This document shows, piece after piece, positions 1 through 13,100 of a stretch of DNA of 64,000 nt (positions within the stretch are counted from its first letter, which is position 1; each line of letters starts with the position of its first letter). The position numbers and the translations under genes are program-made. The stretch is from Auanema rhodensis (taxonomy: Eukaryota > Nematoda > Chromadorea > Rhabditida > Rhabditidae): NCBI GenBank assembly GCA_964057225.1, contig OZ059899.1, forward strand, positions 5,766,001 to 5,830,000. The letters are read 5' to 3'. The notes under the pieces are model-generated. The model was not told where the DNA came from. It did not search any database and worked only from the letters and a program-made list of their open reading frames with translations.

Positions 1-67
1 CACAATTTTCTTATATCGTTTAATAATAAATTAATTATTTTGAGTTTTAGCTAATTCTTCATTGAAA

Positions 68-1155
68 ATGCAGCGTTCACTTCTCGCTCTCTTAATTTTG
101 TCTACTGCTATTGATATCAGCTTGGCATGTTTCGCATCTGGAGTATGCGGAGGAGGATGTCCACCACCTCCACCACCTGTATGTCACGGAGGTTAGCTAG
201 ATCTTTTACTATTATTCACAAATATTATATTATCTACAGGATGCGGATCTGGATACGGTTGCGGGCAGTATGGGTGTTATCGCATGAGAGCTAGAGCTCG
301 TTCTGCCAAGACATTGTCATTCCACGAAACTGAAGAAATTGAAGTAATACAGACATTTTGAATATAATTTGTTAATTATGGCATTTAAGGGACCAAAGAC
401 ACCTGATGAGAAATTCATGCAGTGTTGTATTGACCGCGATCTCCCAGATTCTTGCTTGAGCAAGTGTTCTTTCCGCTCTTATACCAAGACTTCTTTACAG
501 GTAAATCTATATAAATCAAGTGTCAAATGTTTCAAAAAGTCTTTGAATCATCTAACCTTCTAAATGACCGAGAAAAAATATCGCTTATTTGATCTCAAGG
601 TTAACCGGTATATCGAGACTGCAATTGCCCGAAGGCATTGTTGTATTCTCTGATAGTTTAAAGGATACACTAACAAACCTGTTTTGATAACACAACAAAA
701 ATATACATAATTAATTATTTATAGGCTATGTATTTCAAACAAGATAGCTGTCCAATGCAAGCTGCTGCTGATATCCATTTCTGTGCTGCTCAAGGAAGAG
801 ATCATACTGATTGCTGCTACAGAAATGGTGTTACCACTACTTTGGCTGGATCCAAGGTAAATTTTAGAAGACCAAACATCTTAATGAAACCAACTAGCTT
901 TAGAACTAGCAATTGAAAATAATATATTTGTTTCAGTGCATGACATTCTGTGATCAACGTCCAGGAAACGTTACCAAGCTCGACCTAACTTACTTGGCTT
1001 GCTACGATCGTTTTGATAACATGAAAGCTTGTTTCTGGCAAGACATTAACGCTGAAGAGCAGCCAGAACTCTCTTTCTCAAATGATGAAGTTGAGCCAGC
1101 AAAGCCTCGCCGCTTAGCTTCTGCTCGTACTTTCAATGCTAAGACATTCAATTAG
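68..1155 (+). CDS. Secreted DB-module protein (nematode-specific cysteine-rich domain)
   Basis: Exons read as 68-191, 240-343, 390-500, 725-856 and 937-1155, 690 nt, 229 aa, all introns GT-AG and in frame. A hydrophobic signal peptide covers residues 1 to about 20. It is followed by a Pro/Gly/Cys-rich low-complexity linker and, from about residue 83 to 190, a full DB module: paired cysteines (QCC near its start, DCC in the middle), the spaced FCAA, TFCDQ and ACF motifs, and a final Cys-Phe. The family is known only from nematodes; its members are secreted, often next to Ig or fibronectin domains, and their function is poorly known. The tail is acidic, then basic. A splice-acceptor-like TTTTAG at 46-50 lies 17 nt before the ATG and may be a spliced-leader site. 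Domain assignment is confident; the role is not known. Confidence 0.88.
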
Positions 1156-4034
1156 GATTGAGAAGACACGCCGAGTAATTGTATTGGTTGTATATTTGTG
1201 AAAATGTTGTAAATAAGGTAGCAGATAAACATTGATTCGCCCACTATTCTCTTGAATTTTTTCTAATTTCCAGCATAGAAAGATAGAGCCGAAACAAAAT
1301 CAACTTCATTCTACTTATATTTGTCTTTCCTATTCATCTTAGAAACAATTAATCTTGAGATGTTATTGATGCTATTTCTTTTTCATGTTGAAGGTTTCAT
1401 TAAGTATTTTCGTTATGATTGGAAAAATTATTAAATGTGTCAATTTACGGTTTGATTACAATATTTGTTGATAGTTTATATTCAAGAAAGTACAACCGAT
1501 TTGCTTTTGAAAAAATAATAAATAAAAATTTTAAGTTGATAAGGTAAAAAGTTAAAAAGTTGTTTATCAAATTAAATTTTTTTCATGAATATGACATTTA
1601 AAGGAATCTCATCTTGAATATATCTGAAAATTCTTGTTTCTTAACTTTTAGTTTCTTCATTTAGATATGTTCCATCTCGATTTAATAACCTAACATATTA
1701 CTTTTAGAGGATCAAAAATTATTTTAAATTTATGAAAAAAAAATTTTATGGAGAAGTCTGGCTTACGACTAAAAATTACGTCAATAACACTTGTGTGTTC
1801 TTGTTGGATGCAAATCTAATCAAAAAATTTTGAGTCTAAGTATTCCTACTAATTTCTGAAAACCCAGGAATAAACGATTTTTATATTGATAACCGATAGA
1901 GCAACATACATATTCAATATATTAATATAATATTTATAGAAAGCTATAGTTTTTGTATCTTGTTCCGTGTTCTTTTTTTTTTTTAAAAAAAAACATCACA
2001 AATGATACACATATCTCATTTTAAAAAGGATGTTTGCCAGATAAGTTTGAGCTCCTGCCACTTAAAATTAGTAACCGTATTATTTCTGCTTGTTTTTAGG
2101 TTAATCGATTATATAAACAATTTTCAGAAAAGTTAAAAGTAATACGATCCTTTATCCGATTAGTGTAACGAAACCACTAAAGTCAACATGAATACTTGCA
2201 AGATTTTGCTTAACTGTTACTTTCAGTTAATATTAATATTAAAGCCAGATATCTATATTATATATCTAATGTACTTCCTATTTTGAAATGTATTTGATGC
2301 TTCTTTTCGGTTGTCGTATTGATTGTTCTTTTTTAAAATGCTCATCATCGTCTATATCGTTGTTCATGTCCTCTCCATCGATTTCTCTTACTAAGCATCA
2401 AACATTTTAAGTTAAATGATGAATCAAGTGCTTAGTAAAAGAAAGAAAACAATCACAACAGATTTGTTCCGTTGCCTACTAAGAATGTAACAGAAATATA
2501 TGACAAGTATCGAAAACTACTATTGACTATTATCCAATGTAATCCTTGTTGAATAGAATAGATATAATTTTAGAAGCATCTGCCGATGCTTAGTTCAATC
2601 CTTCGTTTGAAATATGTTGAAATCCATTAAAAAGCCCCAAACAACAAAGAAGATGGAGAGACAGCGTGACGGAAGGCACAACGCGACCTGAATTCGATAA
2701 CGCTGATAATGAAGGAGATAAAGATTTGCAAAAGAATTTCGACAACTCTGTGACATCAACATGCCAGTTAACCAGAACTTTTTTCTTCTCCACAATCAAG
2801 TATCCAGTGGCCAAACTGCTCGGAGCAGTTCCTATAATAGTCTAAACGTTTTCTATGGAAACGAAATTCCTTTGTGATGTTCCGAAATGGCTATTGAATA
2901 TTCAGTTGCTGAGAAAAATGGTGGGATCGAAGGGTAGAACTCCTCCCTTACTCTGCCTCTTTCTCAGCCTCTCTTTTCTCGCGTTTATATTTCTTCCCTG
3001 CCTTTCCCTCTTCTCCAAAACGAAGAAATAGTAAAAAAAAAGAGATGATGACGAAGAAAGGGAAAGAACTTTTTGCGACAACATTTTGTTTCACGCAGTC
3101 GTATGGGTCCCTTACAGAAAAATTGATCAGATTTCTGATTAACAGAAGCATTATATTTGATTAGTGAGAGCATCTTTAGATATTGTTGACCTTTTTAATT
3201 TATCGGTTACGTGCTTTCACCTTCGTTTACCTCATCTATGATATTGTTAGAAGAAAATGTCAGTGAGATCAAATGAAAGAGAATTACTATTTGTGTCATG
3301 GCTTTTCTCTTATTGCGATCCTTCTCTACTTCTTTTCGACCTCAAATTGTTCAGAATCGTATTAAACTTTTTTATTCTCTTATCAACATATGCATTGTGT
3401 GAATATCATGACATAATGGGGACATTAGCACCAAATGAATTGCTACTTTTAGATTAAAGTGTTTATATTTACATATATAGAACTGAAAATGTTTATAATA
3501 CTACCCATCTAATCTTCAAATTGATCATATTTTTAGAGAAAACATTTAAGCTGTTTCTTTTAATCTAATGTGTTGAACCCATTTTGCAAAATTGGAGCAT
3601 CGTGCCCTGCGTTTACACATTGGTTAGCCCCTATCGACATAGCTAATCTCGCAGAAGCTCCGCCTTTTTTGAGCTTTCTATCAACTTTAAAGCATTTTAT
3701 TATTTTTTTTTGCTTTGATTTTGTATTTAACTATTCATAGATTATATTGCCACTTTCACTTGCCACACTCACTCCTAATCCTCCGTTTTGATTATCAGTT
3801 TGCTTCTCTTTTCTGATAACCTTCATAACGAAGAAGGTACTGGACCCATCATTTATGCATTTTTCTCTTAATGATTGATTCATTGTCCGACTATGTTTTA
3901 AACTCGTTTGTGATTCTGTTTTAATTCTAGGGATAGTGCGTGGAGATCACACTCCTGCCTAAATAGTCTGGTTTCCGTGGAATGCGCCTCGGTTCTCCTC
4001 CTTTCTGGTCAGTAAGAAGTGTCTCTTTTCTGTA
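1156..4034. other. Intergenic region between the DB-module gene and the CNNM gene
   Basis: AT-rich with short homopolymers and no open frame that reads like protein. The pyrimidine-rich part at 2940-3060 gives spurious minus-strand frames. The last few hundred bases are presumably the CNNM promoter. Confidence 0.5.
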
Positions 4035-7000
4035 ATGCTCAGAATATTTTTAAGGATTTATGCTCTGCTTTCCGTTTCTCTACTAAACGATAGACCTGGG
4101 GCTTTGGTTCTTGCTGCTCCTCCGGAAGGAGAGGTAATTTGCTTTTTCTAATTAAAAAGCTATATTTTAACTTAATTTGTTTCACTCTCTTTCATTCGAA
4201 CGAATATATTTTTTTCCGTTGTTGAAGATTACAGCTTTATTTTTTGTTTTAGTATTATATTTGAAAACTTGATATACATGCGTATTGCTCACCTTTTTAG
4301 CCTCTGGAGGAAGCTCCAGCTTCCGGAGCTCGAACTGTAGAAAAAATACCAAGTATAGCAGGATGTAGAATAGAACCTATATCTTTGGCAGATGACAGCT
4401 TTCATGGCTATACGTAAGTACATTAATTGTGTTTGATATGGAATATTGTTTTTAAGTATCAAGGGAGCGAGTATTGTAGCACCAAGTACAACAGTGCAAG
4501 TTGTTATTTTTGGGTACTGGTTAGATGAATTAAGCTCAGTAAGTGTGTTGGAATTTTTTATTAATAAGATATGTCTTCAGATTTCTTTTATACCTTCCGC
4601 ACTAAGTGTGGCTAATTGTTCTCAAAGAGCTGAAGAGCTTACATTTTCCCATACCGATTTTGTTATTCAAACCGATAAAAGAATGATGGTTTCTGTATCG
4701 TTTCCTCCGTATGTCATACTATATTCTAAGAATTTGTACATTTATGGTATTTAGAACTGATCCTGGAAGCGCTTATCATTTATGTATGCAAAGCAGATCT
4801 AAGTTCGGAGTCCCAAATGAATTCCATGAGGTTGTTCATTTACATATTTACTAGTATTACATATATTAATTTAGATTTCTGATACTCGCACTTGGATTAC
4901 GACAGAGCTACCTGACCGTGTGTATTATTTTCCATTCCCTATTCAAGTTATTTATGCTAATTAGAAAAAAAACTAAATTTTTCAATTTCAGGTTGTAGTT
5001 ATAGCTGCTCTGTTGGTTCTTTCTGGCCTTTTTTCGGGTCTAAATCTGGGCCTCATGTCGTTGACACCACAAGAATTGATGCTTATTCAAAAATCGGGTT
5101 TGTTCACATTTTGATTTAAAATTTCATAATAGTAACATTTTGCTCCGTTATATATAAGCTCTATTGACTACTGTAAAATTTATGATTGCTATGATTGATT
5201 GCATTAAAGGTTCAAAATCGGAAAGACGTTACGCTGAAATTATCTTGCCCGTTCGTGAAAGAGGGAATTTGCTGCTCTGTTCGCTACTGATAGGCATGTT
5301 TCTAGTACACAGTCATATTCTTTATCAATCTCATTTTGTTAAGGAAATGTATTGGTTAATTCTGGTATTTCGATCTTATTGGATGATCTCACGTCAGGAT
5401 ATGTCGCTTTGATAGGTGCCTCCGCTGGTATTGTAGTATTCGGAGAAATATTCCCTCAAAGTCTTTGTGTTAAGTAATAACTTTCTGATAGTTTACCAAT
5501 GTTCAATCGTTTATTTTTAAGAAAAGGATTAGCTGTTGGTGCCCACACTATTTGGGTTACTCGTTTTTTCATTGTTCTTACTTTCCCTGTAGCTTATCCT
5601 ATATCTAAAATTCTGGATGTAATATTGGGAGAAGAAGTAACCTCCTATGATCGTAGACGATTGATGGAGTTGATAAAAATGTCGAACAACGATGGACTTC
5701 AGGTGAGTGTTTTCATTTTTTTTTGTCATTTTCATGTTTCCCGAGTTCAGGAAGAATTAAAAATTGCTGTAGGAGCTATGGAGATAAGTGATAAAACTGT
5801 ATTAGATGTTATGACTAAGATTGATGTAAGAAGCATTTACAGTTTTATTTCTTAATTTCTATGTTTAGGATGTTTTTATGTTACCGTATACAACTGTACT
5901 CAACACTAAAACAGTTGCCGAAATCCTGCGTATGGGTTATACACGTATTCCTGTATTCTCCGGTAAAATTTAGTTTTGAATTTTGTGATATGTATAATTA
6001 ACAATATAGGAGATCGCAACAGTGTTGTTTCTCTTTTGTTTGTGAAAGATCTAGCTCTTTTGGACCCAGATGACAATTTTACAATTCAAACCGTATGTGG
6101 TTACCATCAACACCCTCTTCGATTTGTAATGGAAGACACTCCACTTCGTGTTATGTTAGAGGAATTTAAAAAGGTTTTATTTCTCAAACAAAACTTTCTT
6201 TTAATACAAATTTTGAATAGGGAGACTACCATTTGGCTATGGTACAACGCATAGCTATAAAAGAAGATGCTGATCCTCATTATGAACTAGTTGGAGTTGT
6301 TACTTTAGAGGATATTGTCGAAGAGATTCTGCAGGTTTGTATAAATGTTCACCACTATTTTGCAATTCATGGCATTTAGGCAGAAATAGTTGATGAAACC
6401 GATGCTGTTATGGATAATGTGCATCGAACAAGAAGACGGGGAGCTCAGGTATAATATATTTTTTTTCAAAATCCTTTGATTATCTCAAACCCAATGGCAG
6501 TAGTTTATAATTCAACGCGTATGTTCGATTTTTTAACAATGACCAAGGCTGCTCTCTATTTTTCTTGTTTGCTCTCTCTATATTTGTCATTTTTGAAGCG
6601 AATTGTCACTATTTTATGAAAGTTGAATAGAAAATTTCATTACAAGGTGTTTCTGAAAAGCGCTAATAGTTGGAAAGTGTCATCCAGTATGATTTATGTC
6701 CTTCTAGCGCCGTCCTTTTACGCTTGAGTGTGTGAAGCATTCTACTTGAACAGATTCTTTAATTCGTTTCTAGATTTCCCTTATTGCTCAGCTCCATAAA
6801 TTATTTCCCATCACATGCTCTATTGCAAGTCTGATGAATGTGTGAGAGATACAACAGGACTGAGTTCCTCCCCTTTCCTCATTCTGCTGTCTCAGACTGC
6901 TTAGCTCCACCCCTTGAAGCTATCCGTATCTCCCGACTTACACACTCATTCTTATACATACACATACACAAAGTCTTCGTTGTTTCTCGTATCAGCATCA

Positions 7001-9565
7001 AATTCGCTGCTCTTCGCAAATTTTACCGCTAAATCCCTCAACTTGTTTCCCCTGTTCACATTAAGCGTACCTGCTTTCTGTTACTTTTATTATTTTGTCG
7101 CCCAGAAATCATCGAGGAGCATCATATTTCCACGTGCTTACTCAGAGATATGCTACGACCACCACAGCTGACATCGAGCGGCTCCCCTAGAACCATCCGC
7201 GAAGTTTCCTTTGTTTCGTTGCGGGAAGAAGTTGTCAGCCATTCTGTGACTCCAAGACCGTCAACGAAAGTTCATTCAACGTGGTGTCATTACTTTTCCT
7301 TCCTCCTAGTCCTCATCATAGTATCCTTATCATCTATGTATTTACTAATTTTGATGAAGACTCATTTATAATTTATTCAAATCGTGCATCACAAGGGTTG
7401 GCTTAATGTGAGTTCTTAAACTTATAGCTTCTCATTTTAAAAATATTGATCTCTCAAGTCATACTTGAGAACTCTTTGCAATCATAAAATTAAACTGAAT
7501 GACCTTTTTGGCTTTCCTCTTAAACTTGTCTAAGATATTGCTTATTCGTGTTTCGAAAATTTTGCGTCGCATTACCAAGTGGGCAGCGGAACTAGAGTAC
7601 TATAGTCTAAACCAGAAAGAATTATGGCATTTGAAAAGATTTTCTAATGCTTAAGCTAATCTTTCATATCGTATTTTAGGCCCGTGACATTAGTTCTCTT
7701 GTGGAAGCGGAAGAACCTTCCCGAGTTATAAGCGTCCAAATGCTTTTGGTAACTATGCAGTGGCTAACTAGTAATCATAGGTAATCAAGCTTAGAGCCTC
7801 ATTTTATTTTTCTGTTCTATGTTTTAGAGCATTCCATCAGGATATGATTAGTCAGACAGTTTTGGAACGTTTGATTCGACAGCATTGCCGTAAAGTATGT
7901 GAAAATTAATTTGCTGTTTTAATCAAGATATTCAGGTGGAACTATCTCATCTACCGGATATGTATGATAGTAAAACTGTGATCCCCAGAACTGCTAAGCT
8001 CTACACTAAGCAGGATTATACGGATAAATTCATTCTTATTCTCGAAGGAAGAGCTATGGTTACGATTGGACAGGTTTCTTTCATTATTATTTAAAAGTTT
8101 TATTGGAGCATTTTTTTAAAGGATGCTATGACGTTTGAAGCTGGGCCATGGCATGCTTTCGGAACGGAAATGTTAGAACGTCTTGTTGAACAAAGCGAGC
8201 TTGATTCTTCGAAAGACAAGGAAAATATTTCTTCTAGAAGTTCTCTCAATGCTGCCGGAGATATATCTAAGGTATTATATTAATTCTTCGAAAGAAAATA
8301 TTATCAACATCTAGACTGGTAAAGTTGGATTTATCCCTGACTTCTCTGTTGTTGTTCGTGACGAGTGTACTTTCCTAGAGGTTACAGCTCAAAGCTGGAT
8401 GTTAGCTTACCGTAGTACTTTAATGAGTCGCGGTGGTCACAGGTACGAGTTTTCACAAAAATTTTGTCCTCAGCACATTTAATAATTTGTTCCAAGTGGT
8501 GTTTCTTTCAACCTTATCTTATTTCTAACCTCTTCCCTGCATGTTTCCTGTCGTTCAGCAAATGGTTGTTAGTCCCTGACGCAGTATCGAAGAACGGGTT
8601 CCATCGAAGCTACACGGACGGACATGCTCTATGCTTCAGAGCTCTTCTTAATTCTCAGTCCTGGCCAGAAGTCGCTGACAACGAGTACTAAGCATAATTT
8701 GTCTTTGTCAAGATATTATGTTAGCGTTGTATTTATTGTTTTTTACTTTTAGTAATATTTTTTCCTTAACCGTTTATGTTGACTTCTATCTGTTGAGTGT
8801 GATTGCGCGTTTTAGTATTGCGGCTTTTTTGAATTTGAAACTCTGTTGCACTGTTATTCGTTGTTTTTAGTTTTTGTTAATTTAAGAAAAAAAGAAACAT
8901 GCTTCACTTACTTTCTTCCCTTAACCAACTAAGATCTCCCGCTTTTATATATATGCATTTTCCGTGTATTTTATGATTAATTTAGGCCTTCTATGCTTGT
9001 GAATGACACACACCTAGGAGAAAGAACATTATCTCGTGGAAGTTTGAATGAAGCTAAAGCTACACTCATTTCGCCAAAGGTTTGTTAACTTCTTTCTGCC
9101 TTTTTTTGTCTGTACTTTGGCCCACTTTGAAAGCCTTCGAAAATATATTTTTGATATATCTTCAGCAGCTCAACACGCGCTTGCATTGTCGGCGCGGTAC
9201 AACTTGGTTGTAGGTTAATTTTAGTAGAAAAGTTTGTTGAGTATTTTCTGTGCTTTGTACTTGTAATAGATTTGAATAATTTGTTTTTTGATTTGGATTT
9301 TTTGAAATCTGAGAGATGTTGATGAACGTTCATTGCATTTAGAGTGCTTGTTTTGTAATGAAGCCTGTAAATGTTTGCAATAGCCCTGCCTTTTCCAGCT
9401 TAATATTAAGATTAATTCATTTTTTTTCAGGTAAATACTAACTATAGAAACTGCAAAAATCGATCGTGCAGTGAATCTGAACATCTTGAACTTCTTCCTC
9501 AAGCTAACGGAGCTCAATTATCCGGGTCACCCTTGTCGGATCGTTCTGTCATATCACAGATGTGA
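4035..9565 (+). CDS. cnnm: CNNM/cyclin-M family metal (Mg2+) transport mediator
   Basis: Twenty-two exons in continuous frame: 4035-4133, 4301-4413, 4457-4538, 4581-4708, 4755-4830, 4875-4919, 4992-5097, 5210-5293, 5344-5473, 5522-5702, 5751-5825, 5869-5962, 6010-6173, 6221-6334, 6380-6448, 7680-7780, 7828-7894, 7936-8073, 8122-8271, 8315-8442, 8986-9079, 9431-9565; 790 aa. Order: signal-like N-terminus (1 to about 26), extracellular region, DUF21 membrane domain (about 182-348, with [13 protein letters not shown] and FGEIFPQ), CBS pair (about 350-520, with YTRIPVF, FVKDLA and [11 protein letters not shown]), cNMP-binding-homology domain (about 545-700) and a low-complexity tail. CNNM proteins act at the basolateral membrane in Mg2+ efflux; CBS domains bind Mg-ATP. 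The intron after 5293 must start with GC to keep the conserved LLIGN motif. The start ATG gives the best signal peptide. C. elegans has several cnnm paralogues and I cannot say which one this is. Confidence 0.95.
7150..7371 (+). CDS. Possible 73-aa single-pass membrane micropeptide inside a CNNM intron
   Basis: This frame lies in the 1231-nt intron 6449-7679 on the same strand. It starts at an ATG with context GAGAT-ATG, carries a polar, Ser/Thr/Arg/Pro-rich N-terminal half, then a strongly hydrophobic stretch (about residues 48-68) and a short charged end (MKTHL) before TAA, a tail-anchored layout. Base composition is clearly less AT-rich than the surrounding intron. I recognise no family. 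It could be a nested gene, an alternative exon, or chance; the GC-rich stretch starts about 300 nt earlier and has other open frames too. Confidence 0.3.
   Translation: MLRPPQLTSSGSPRTIREVSFVSLREEVVSHSVTPRPSTKVHSTWCHYFSFLLVLIIVSLSSMYLLILMKTHL
8559..8691 (+). other. Possible alternative terminal exon of the CNNM gene
   Basis: Between constitutive exons 8315-8442 and 8986-9079 there is a TCGTTCAG acceptor at 8551-8558 followed by 44 sense codons in exactly the phase left by the upstream exon, ending with TAA at 8689-8691. The encoded tail ([19 protein letters not shown]...) looks protein-like and would replace the last 76 residues. Use of this exon is inferred only. Confidence 0.35.
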
Positions 9566-10130
9566 AGTGGGAAGTGAGGTGCTTAAGTTGATTAGTTTTA
9601 CATATAATTCGTGTCTTCAAAACGTCATAAGCTCAAAATTTCACTAAACTAATTTTGCTTACAACTGCCTTTTTTGACATCCCAGGTGAATAATTATAGA
9701 ATTTAAGAATAGAATTCATGCTCCAATTCGTTTTTTTTTTGTTTTCAATCTTCTATGAGAAATGCTAATATTATAATAATGTAGTGCCTTCACTATTCCG
9801 ATTGTGACCTTATTACCTATTCACAAAGTATTTTATGTGCCATTCCCTATAGCTCTATAGTTTCCTCTAAAGGTGCATTCCTTTATTTTAAATTTATCAC
9901 TTCTTTTCTTCTCTCGGAACTCAGATTTTAATTGTGTCTAGTCATCTAAGCTTCTGAAAGTTTTAATCTAAGTGCTTTTATTTTCCTGACAGTCTTTATA
10001 AATTTGCTAATTTTAATAGTTTATTGGTGTATATTCAGTCATAGCAGATTTTATTTGTATTCGCATTGAATATTTGGTAGATTCTTGATTGAACATTTAT
10101 TCATTCACTACTATTTTTCTATTTATTGAA
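9566..10130. other. Convergent 3' intergenic region
   Basis: Between the CNNM stop and the rsef-1 stop, which face each other. AT-rich, with no ORF; it presumably holds both 3' UTRs. Confidence 0.6.
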
Positions 10131-13100
10131 CTAGCTTTTACATCTAGAGAAACATCCACCATTTTGCTTTGGTCTTGGGGATAGTATAACTGCACTTGAA
10201 CGAATTTCAACATCTTCTACTGCCATTAATTCCCTAAAACAAAGATAGCGTTATTACTGTGACAAGAATATTAAAACGGCCAAAACTAAACATTTAAGAT
10301 TTACCTGGCCAGTGTGAGCACTGCTGGTTCAATATTACTTCCGTTCAGAGCACTGGTTTCTATGAATAGAATTCCCATAGCCTGGAAAAATGTGTAAAGT
10401 TTCTGTTAAAACATCGCGGAGGCCCAAGACTACCCTGTTTCTCGAACTAGCAACAATATTTCAAACTTACAGCTGCCATGGCCGCTCCATCACTTGTAGG
10501 AACTCCATCTTTGCCGGATAAACCGCGAAGATCCGTCTTATTCCCCACAAGAATAACGGGAATGGAACGTTCAACTGATTCCTGTTTGAAAATATTCTCA
10601 AATGAAGTTTTAGGCCAAAATAGTTGTTGATCTAGAGAAAACTAAATATACTTGCCCCGCTCAGCCCTGGATGACACATCATTTTCGGCTGGAGGGAAGT
10701 TGGAAGAGAAAGGAATAAAATGAGAGCCGGAAAACGTCCCAGATGATTTGTAAAGAAGAAAAATGGCACAAGTGATGAACTGGATCAGAAAAAAAGACTT
10801 TGAAATTTAGAAAAATTGTGGAGAAGATAGGTGATTGGTCAAGATTAAGACAGAAAGACCAAATGATTGAATATCTGAGAACTTTCTAAATCAATTTCAA
10901 TGTTTTTATGTTTCATAGACTCTCATGGGATGTTTATGAATTATACTCATGTCAAGTTTTGAGTAGTATAACCCAAAGTAAGTTTTTAGATGTTTGATGA
11001 AGAAGTTTGAAGATTTTGACAACAATTTATCTTTTATGATTTTAAAAAAAGTTTTTGCTTCAAATAAAATATATTGAACTTGATAACATTTTGTTTTATT
11101 AATTAATTTGTCCAATTTCTTTTATCAACTTATATAATTTCTTTAGAACATAGCATTTGAAAAGAATCTCATATTGGCTGAATAAATTTTCTCCAAAGAG
11201 ACGATTTATACGTAATCTGATTGAGAAAACAAAAGAAATCGTGAATGTTTTTAGCTTAGAGAATCAGTAAATGCTCTTGATTGTTGGCGTTTTGACTTAT
11301 TTTGAAATGCTACTTGCTACCAATCCATCTTCAACCTTTTTAATAATCTGTGAATTGATTATGGCAGATTTCAGAACAAATTGAAGATGTAAAAGCAGAA
11401 AGAAATCAAAACGTTGTTATGATTGGTGCAAAGTAATAGCATAAACCACTTACCTTAATAGTGTCTATCCAGTCACGAACTCTTAAAAAGGTTTGCTCTG
11501 CTGTCACATCATAGACCAAAATAGCTCCATCAGCTCTTCGAAAGTATGACTTGCAAAGGGATCGAAATCTAAAAAGTACACCATTAGTTATAGAAAAAGA
11601 AAACGAGAAAGTATATAAGGAAATATGAAATATATTGAACCTTTCCTGACCAGCAGTATCCCATAATTGTAATGCTACATTACGCCCATCAATATTAATT
11701 GTTTTAACATGAAAATCAACACCTAAAATAAAATATTATATATAATATATATGTGTTTATGTGTGTATCTTATATATGTTTTTCATTTTAATATATACAT
11801 ATATTAGTTGAAAACATAGTTTGCTATTCTCTGTTTCTACTTCTTCATCTTCTTCCGCTTCTAAAAGTCTAAGAAACAGACCTAAAGTACTTGGCAATTG
11901 ATTGGTATATTGTCCTTTGATTAATCTCATAACAATACTACTTTTTCCAACAGCAGCATCGCCACACATAACCACACGGAAGGTTCTTTCAGCTGGACCA
12001 TTTGCTTCATTGATTCCCTTAAAAAATCTTTTGTTCAATCTATCCTTCAGAAATCATCATCAAACCACTAAAGGCTCAATATCTCCCTTGGGATTTTCGT
12101 CTGCGACGATGTCAGCATCAATCGTCATCTGTAGCCCAACATCTTCTTCCGGGCTATTGTAATAGTGGGGAAGCATAGGTTGTGGAGTAGCAAGACGTTC
12201 CATTCCCATAGGTGTTTGCATAGGAGAAAATGAGCTTTCACGATGCATGGAGAAAACGGAAGGAGAAGGGGTTCTCTAAAATAAATTTCTATTTGAACCA
12301 TAATTTTAAATAAATATTTATAAAAACATATAAAGTTATATAATTATAAATATAATTATAATATAGTTATAACATTTTAATATTAAATAATTGAAGAATT
12401 AAAATATATTAATGTTATATTATATGAATATACTTATATCTATACATATAGTAATCTATTTTTGAAGAATATGTTTATATTATTGTTATGAACTTCCTAT
12501 CTTTCAATATAATGGGAAAAAATTATTTAGGAAAATTCCCATCTTTCGTTTCTTTTCATAACTACAATTGGTGAAAAATAGATATAATTTTAACTATTCT
12601 TTATAGCATTATTAAAAAAAAATACTCACAAGATTGAATTGCCGTAAGACTGAAGCTCGATTATCCAGAGCTTCTCGAAGACTTTCATTTGTTTCGTGTA
12701 GCTTTTTATTTGCTTCACTGTAATAAGATGCAAAATTAATAGATTATAACAAATAAATTAATAAATTATATTATAAATTAATATAAATTAAAAAGTTTTA
12801 AAAAAACATACAACATTAATTGTAATTGTTTATGTACTCCTTCAGTTTCTTCAGCTACATTAAATACTTCATCTGAATATTTAAATTAATTATATAATAT
12901 TTAATAAATGATTATTATTATTTTAAAATTATATTAAAGTTATAATAAATTTTTATTTGTAATTCTATAACAAGTTAGTCACCTTGATGTCGTTGTAACT
13001 CGTTCGCATTTCGCTCATAATCCGATCGGACATGTGCCAATTCGCTCTTAATCATCGCTAGTTCAAGATGATTTTCAGCCATGCTTTTTCGTAATTCGAA

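Noticed and set aside
6838-7171. Overlapping frames of 64 and 85 codons before the nested micropeptide candidate
   Set aside because: Low-complexity Ser/Leu/Tyr/Thr composition from pyrimidine-rich DNA. One ends with an acceptor-like site in CNNM phase (KSSRSIIF...), but support is too weak to call an exon.
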